The position numbers and the translations under genes are program-made. DNA of 32,987 nucleotides from a virus. The notes beneath the pieces were generated by a model. That model saw only the letters and a program-made list of their open reading frames with translations, was not told where the DNA came from and made no database searches. The stretch lies in the IMG/VR virus record IMGVR_UViG_3300025407_000074, positions 1 to 32,987 of that record; one strand, given 5' to 3'. Shown here in pieces: positions 31,094 through 32,987 of this stretch (its first letter is position 1; each line of letters begins with the position of its first letter).

Positions 31094-32987
31094 TTAGTTC
31101 AGCAAAAGGATGTTATTCGGGATGTATTCGACCAAAACCCAGTTTGTGCCATTAGAAACCAAGGTGCATTTGTCACCAGCAATAGCGTTCAAAATGGCTG
31201 TGCCAGCAGAGCCACCAGCAATCGGCACAACATTAGAAGATGCCGAAACCACCGTGTAGGCTTGGTAATTGATGATATTCAACACACGGCCCGAATAGCT
31301 GGATGCTGTGGGCAATGTCAGCGTCAGAGTGCCAGCATAGTTGTTGATAACCCAAATGTCAGTCGCCGCCACAGAATAAGTGCTTGCAGCCACCGTGACA
31401 GGGGCAGAGCCAACCAGTAACCCGCTGAACTGAGTTGCGGTCAATGTGCCAGTAGAAGGCACAAAAGACAGCTTGGTCGAGCTAGTCGTTGCGGGATTAT
31501 TGCCCGTAGATGCCGCCGACAGAACTGGATACCAAGTTGAGCTAGAACTGGTGTTGTCTGTGATCGCTACGTTGTTTGCATTAGTCGCCGTTGTCGCAGT
31601 CGTGGCAGTTGACGCATTGCCCGTCAAAGCGCCCACAAAAGTGGTCGATGTAACGCTGGTCAGCCCTGCAATCGTTGTAGCAGTTCCACCAAGGCTGATA
31701 GCCGTTGAACCAACGGTGATTGATGAGTTGTTAAGGGCAGAGTTAGGGATGCTGGTTAAAGATGCGCCAGAGCCGCTAAAAACCGTTGCTGTCAGCGTTC
31801 CAGTAGAAGGATTAAACTGATACTTGGTCGAGCTTGTATATTCAGTTGTCAGATTGCCGCTAGTGGTAGCCGCAAACAATGGATAACGGGTTGCGTTAGT
31901 GGTCGTATCGTCTGTGACCGTAGCGTAAGCCGTGGGCGTTGACCAAGTAGGCGCACCAGAGCCGTTAGAGGTCAGCACTTGGCCTGTCGTCCCCGCTGCC
32001 GAAATAGCCAAAGCAGAAGCGCCGGAATAGACCACGCCACCAGCAACAGCGGTCAAAGCTGCATTTGTGCCACCATAAAGCAAACCAACAGCGTTGCCGT
32101 TCCAAGTGCCGTTTGTATAAGAGCCAGCCCATGAAAGCGTATTGGTTGACCAAGAAGCATTGGAAGGAATAGCGTTGTGATAATCCCAAGTGCCAGCAGC
32201 AATTGAGTTGCTCAACAAAACAACCGTGGCATAAGCACCCGATTGAATCGTCACAACAGTCGTGGCCGAGTTGTTTTGAATAACAATCGTGCCGCTAGAT
32301 TGATTGTTATTAAACGTGAACGTAGCGCCATTTGGCAAAGTTGTGGCATCGGGCAGCTTAATCGTTTGACCGCCAGAGCCTGTAATAGCCCAATTCTGGA
32401 CAGAGGCCGCTGTCAACGTAATCAATGTGCCAGCGGCTTGGGTTGTGTAGCCCTCAAACAAGCAATTAGTAATCACGTTGCCGTTAGCGTCACGCAAAAC
32501 AACCGAATTAGCGCCGCTGGATGATGTGACCCCTGTACCGCCGTTAGCCACCGCCAGAGTGCCGGACAGCGTAATAGCGCCAGCAGTCGCAGAAGAAGGC
32601 GTTAAACCCGTTGTGCCGCCACTAAACGTAGAGACAAAGTTGCCAGTAAGGGCAGATGTAGGAATAGTCGTAGAGGCTGTCATAGCCCCTGTTCCATTGC
32701 CATATACATAGCCCGTCAGCGTAGTAGCACCTGTGCCGCCATTAGCCACGTTAAGTGTGCCGCCAAGCGTTACAGCGCCTGTCGTAGCCGTAGTAGGCGT
32801 AAACCCTGTTGTGCCAGCCGAGAAGCTAAGAACGCCAGTATTGGCAATCGTTACTGCGCTGGAGCCGTTAAAAGAGGAACCAGATAGTCCAGTACCAATA
32901 GTAAGGGCGTTGGGAGTTTGGGCAGTAATCGTTCCGCTGCCACCCAGAGAAACGCTAACACCATTGAACGTAACGCTAGAGTTCGCC
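31094..32987 (-). CDS. Long repetitive tail fibre (5' end outside the window)
   Basis: The frame is open from the window edge to the stop at 31094, giving more than 630 residues without the N-terminus. It is built of Gly/Thr/Ala/Ser-rich fibre repeats (VANGGTGATTL, SAGTTGFTPTTATTGAVTL, LTPSSATAGAITLSGTLAV). A different domain at about 32050-32480 (LPNGATFTFNNNQSSGTIVI) looks like a beta-structured tip or carbohydrate-type domain. The end (YNITLxLPTASSYSGRVL-like) resembles a common fibre C-terminus. GTG codons inside the frame are not the true start. Confidence 0.85.
   Translation of the reverse strand, partial: ANSSVTFNGVSVSLGGSGTITAQTPNALTIGTGLSGSSFNGSSAVTIANTGVLSFSAGTTGFTPTTATTGAVTLGGTLNVANGGTGATTLTGYVYGNGTGAMTASTTIPTSALTGNFVSTFSGGTTGLTPSSATAGAITLSGTLAVANGGTGVTSSSGANSVVLRDANGNVITNCLFEGYTTQAAGTLITLTAASVQNWAITGSGGQTIKLPDATTLPNGATFTFNNNQSSGTIVIQNNSATTVVTIQSGAYATVVLLSNSIAAGTWDYHNAIPSNASWSTNTLSWAGSYTNGTWNGNAVGLLYGGTNAALTAVAGGVVYSGASALAISAAGTTGQVLTSNGSGAPTWSTPTAYATVTDDTTTNATRYPLFAATTSGNLTTEYTSSTKYQFNPSTGTLTATVFSGSGASLTSIPNSALNNSSITVGSTAISLGGTATTIAGLTSVTSTTFVGALTGNASTATTATTATNANNVAITDNTSSSSTWYPVLSAASTGNNPATTSSTKLSFVPSTGTLTATQFSGLLVGSAPVTVAASTYSVAATDIWVINNYAGTLTLTLPTASSYSGRVLNIINYQAYTVVSASSNVVPIAGGSAGTAILNAIAGDKCTLVSNGTNWVLVEYIPNNILLLN

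Noticed and set aside
31446-31820. Plus-strand Val-rich frame opposite the right-edge fibre
   Set aside because: Same reason: repetitive Gly/Thr/Ala codons on the minus strand produce an open antisense frame.
1-32987. tRNA genes, rRNA, CRISPR arrays or insertion sequences
   Set aside because: Reading both strands I saw no cloverleaf-like segment, no regularly spaced repeats with unique spacers, and no transposase. Short tRNAs could be missed without a scan.

Overview
The window is a stretch of a double-stranded DNA phage genome of the short-tailed (podovirus-like) tailed-phage type. Its DNA-packaging and tail-machine genes resemble Salmonella phage P22: a P22-type portal, a gp4-like and a gp10-like tail hub protein, and a set of ejection proteins. 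Both ends are cut through genes. A scaffold-like gene runs off the left edge and a long repetitive tail-fibre gene runs off the right edge, so the coat gene and the rest of the genome lie outside. The small hypothetical proteins, ERF/YqaJ recombination genes, 3-TM holin and moderate AT content remind me of phages of freshwater Betaproteobacteria (Burkholderiales). That host guess is inference from family resemblance only.

Layout. (a) 1-4001, minus strand: small terminase, large terminase, portal, and the start of a scaffold-like gene. (b) 3976-7886, minus: an accessory block. It holds a TAGT-type glycosyltransferase, a histidine-phosphatase/cytidylyltransferase fusion, a ParB-like protein, a GroES homologue, a Cys-rich protein with an AT-hook-like tail, and small genes. 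(c) 7923-12219, minus: a recombination and replication operon with an SSB-tailed small protein, a YqaJ exonuclease, an ERF annealing protein, a RusA resolvase, a DUF1376 replication protein and several small genes, almost all joined by ATGA-type overlaps. (d) 12319-12618: a control region with a Cro-like regulator and divergent promoters carrying two 17-bp inverted operator-like sites. (e) 12618-14709, plus strand: an operon of very small genes ending in a Ref-like nuclease. (f) 14706-16576, minus: lysis genes (lysozyme, 3-TM holin, two further small membrane proteins). (g) 16573-21050: three ejection proteins, one with an M15-type peptidase domain. (h) 21052-32987: a cupin, the gp10 and gp4 hub proteins, two copies of a short conserved tail protein, and four or five fibre or tailspike proteins, one with an S74 self-cleaving chaperone.

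How the parts work together. The control region probably sends early transcription both ways: leftward into replication and recombination, rightward into small host-takeover genes. A second promoter at about 10,030 carries the same upstream element as the rightward promoter. Late genes are on the minus strand.

The most unusual points are these. First, the glycosyltransferase, phosphatase-nucleotidyltransferase and ParB cluster looks like part of a DNA base hypermodification pathway. Second, the two neighbouring tail-hub proteins each carry large repeat-module insertions. Third, the control region appears to make a leaderless repressor transcript. Fourth, there is a possible ATA-initiated micro-gene. 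No integrase, CI-type repressor, tRNA or CRISPR array was seen.
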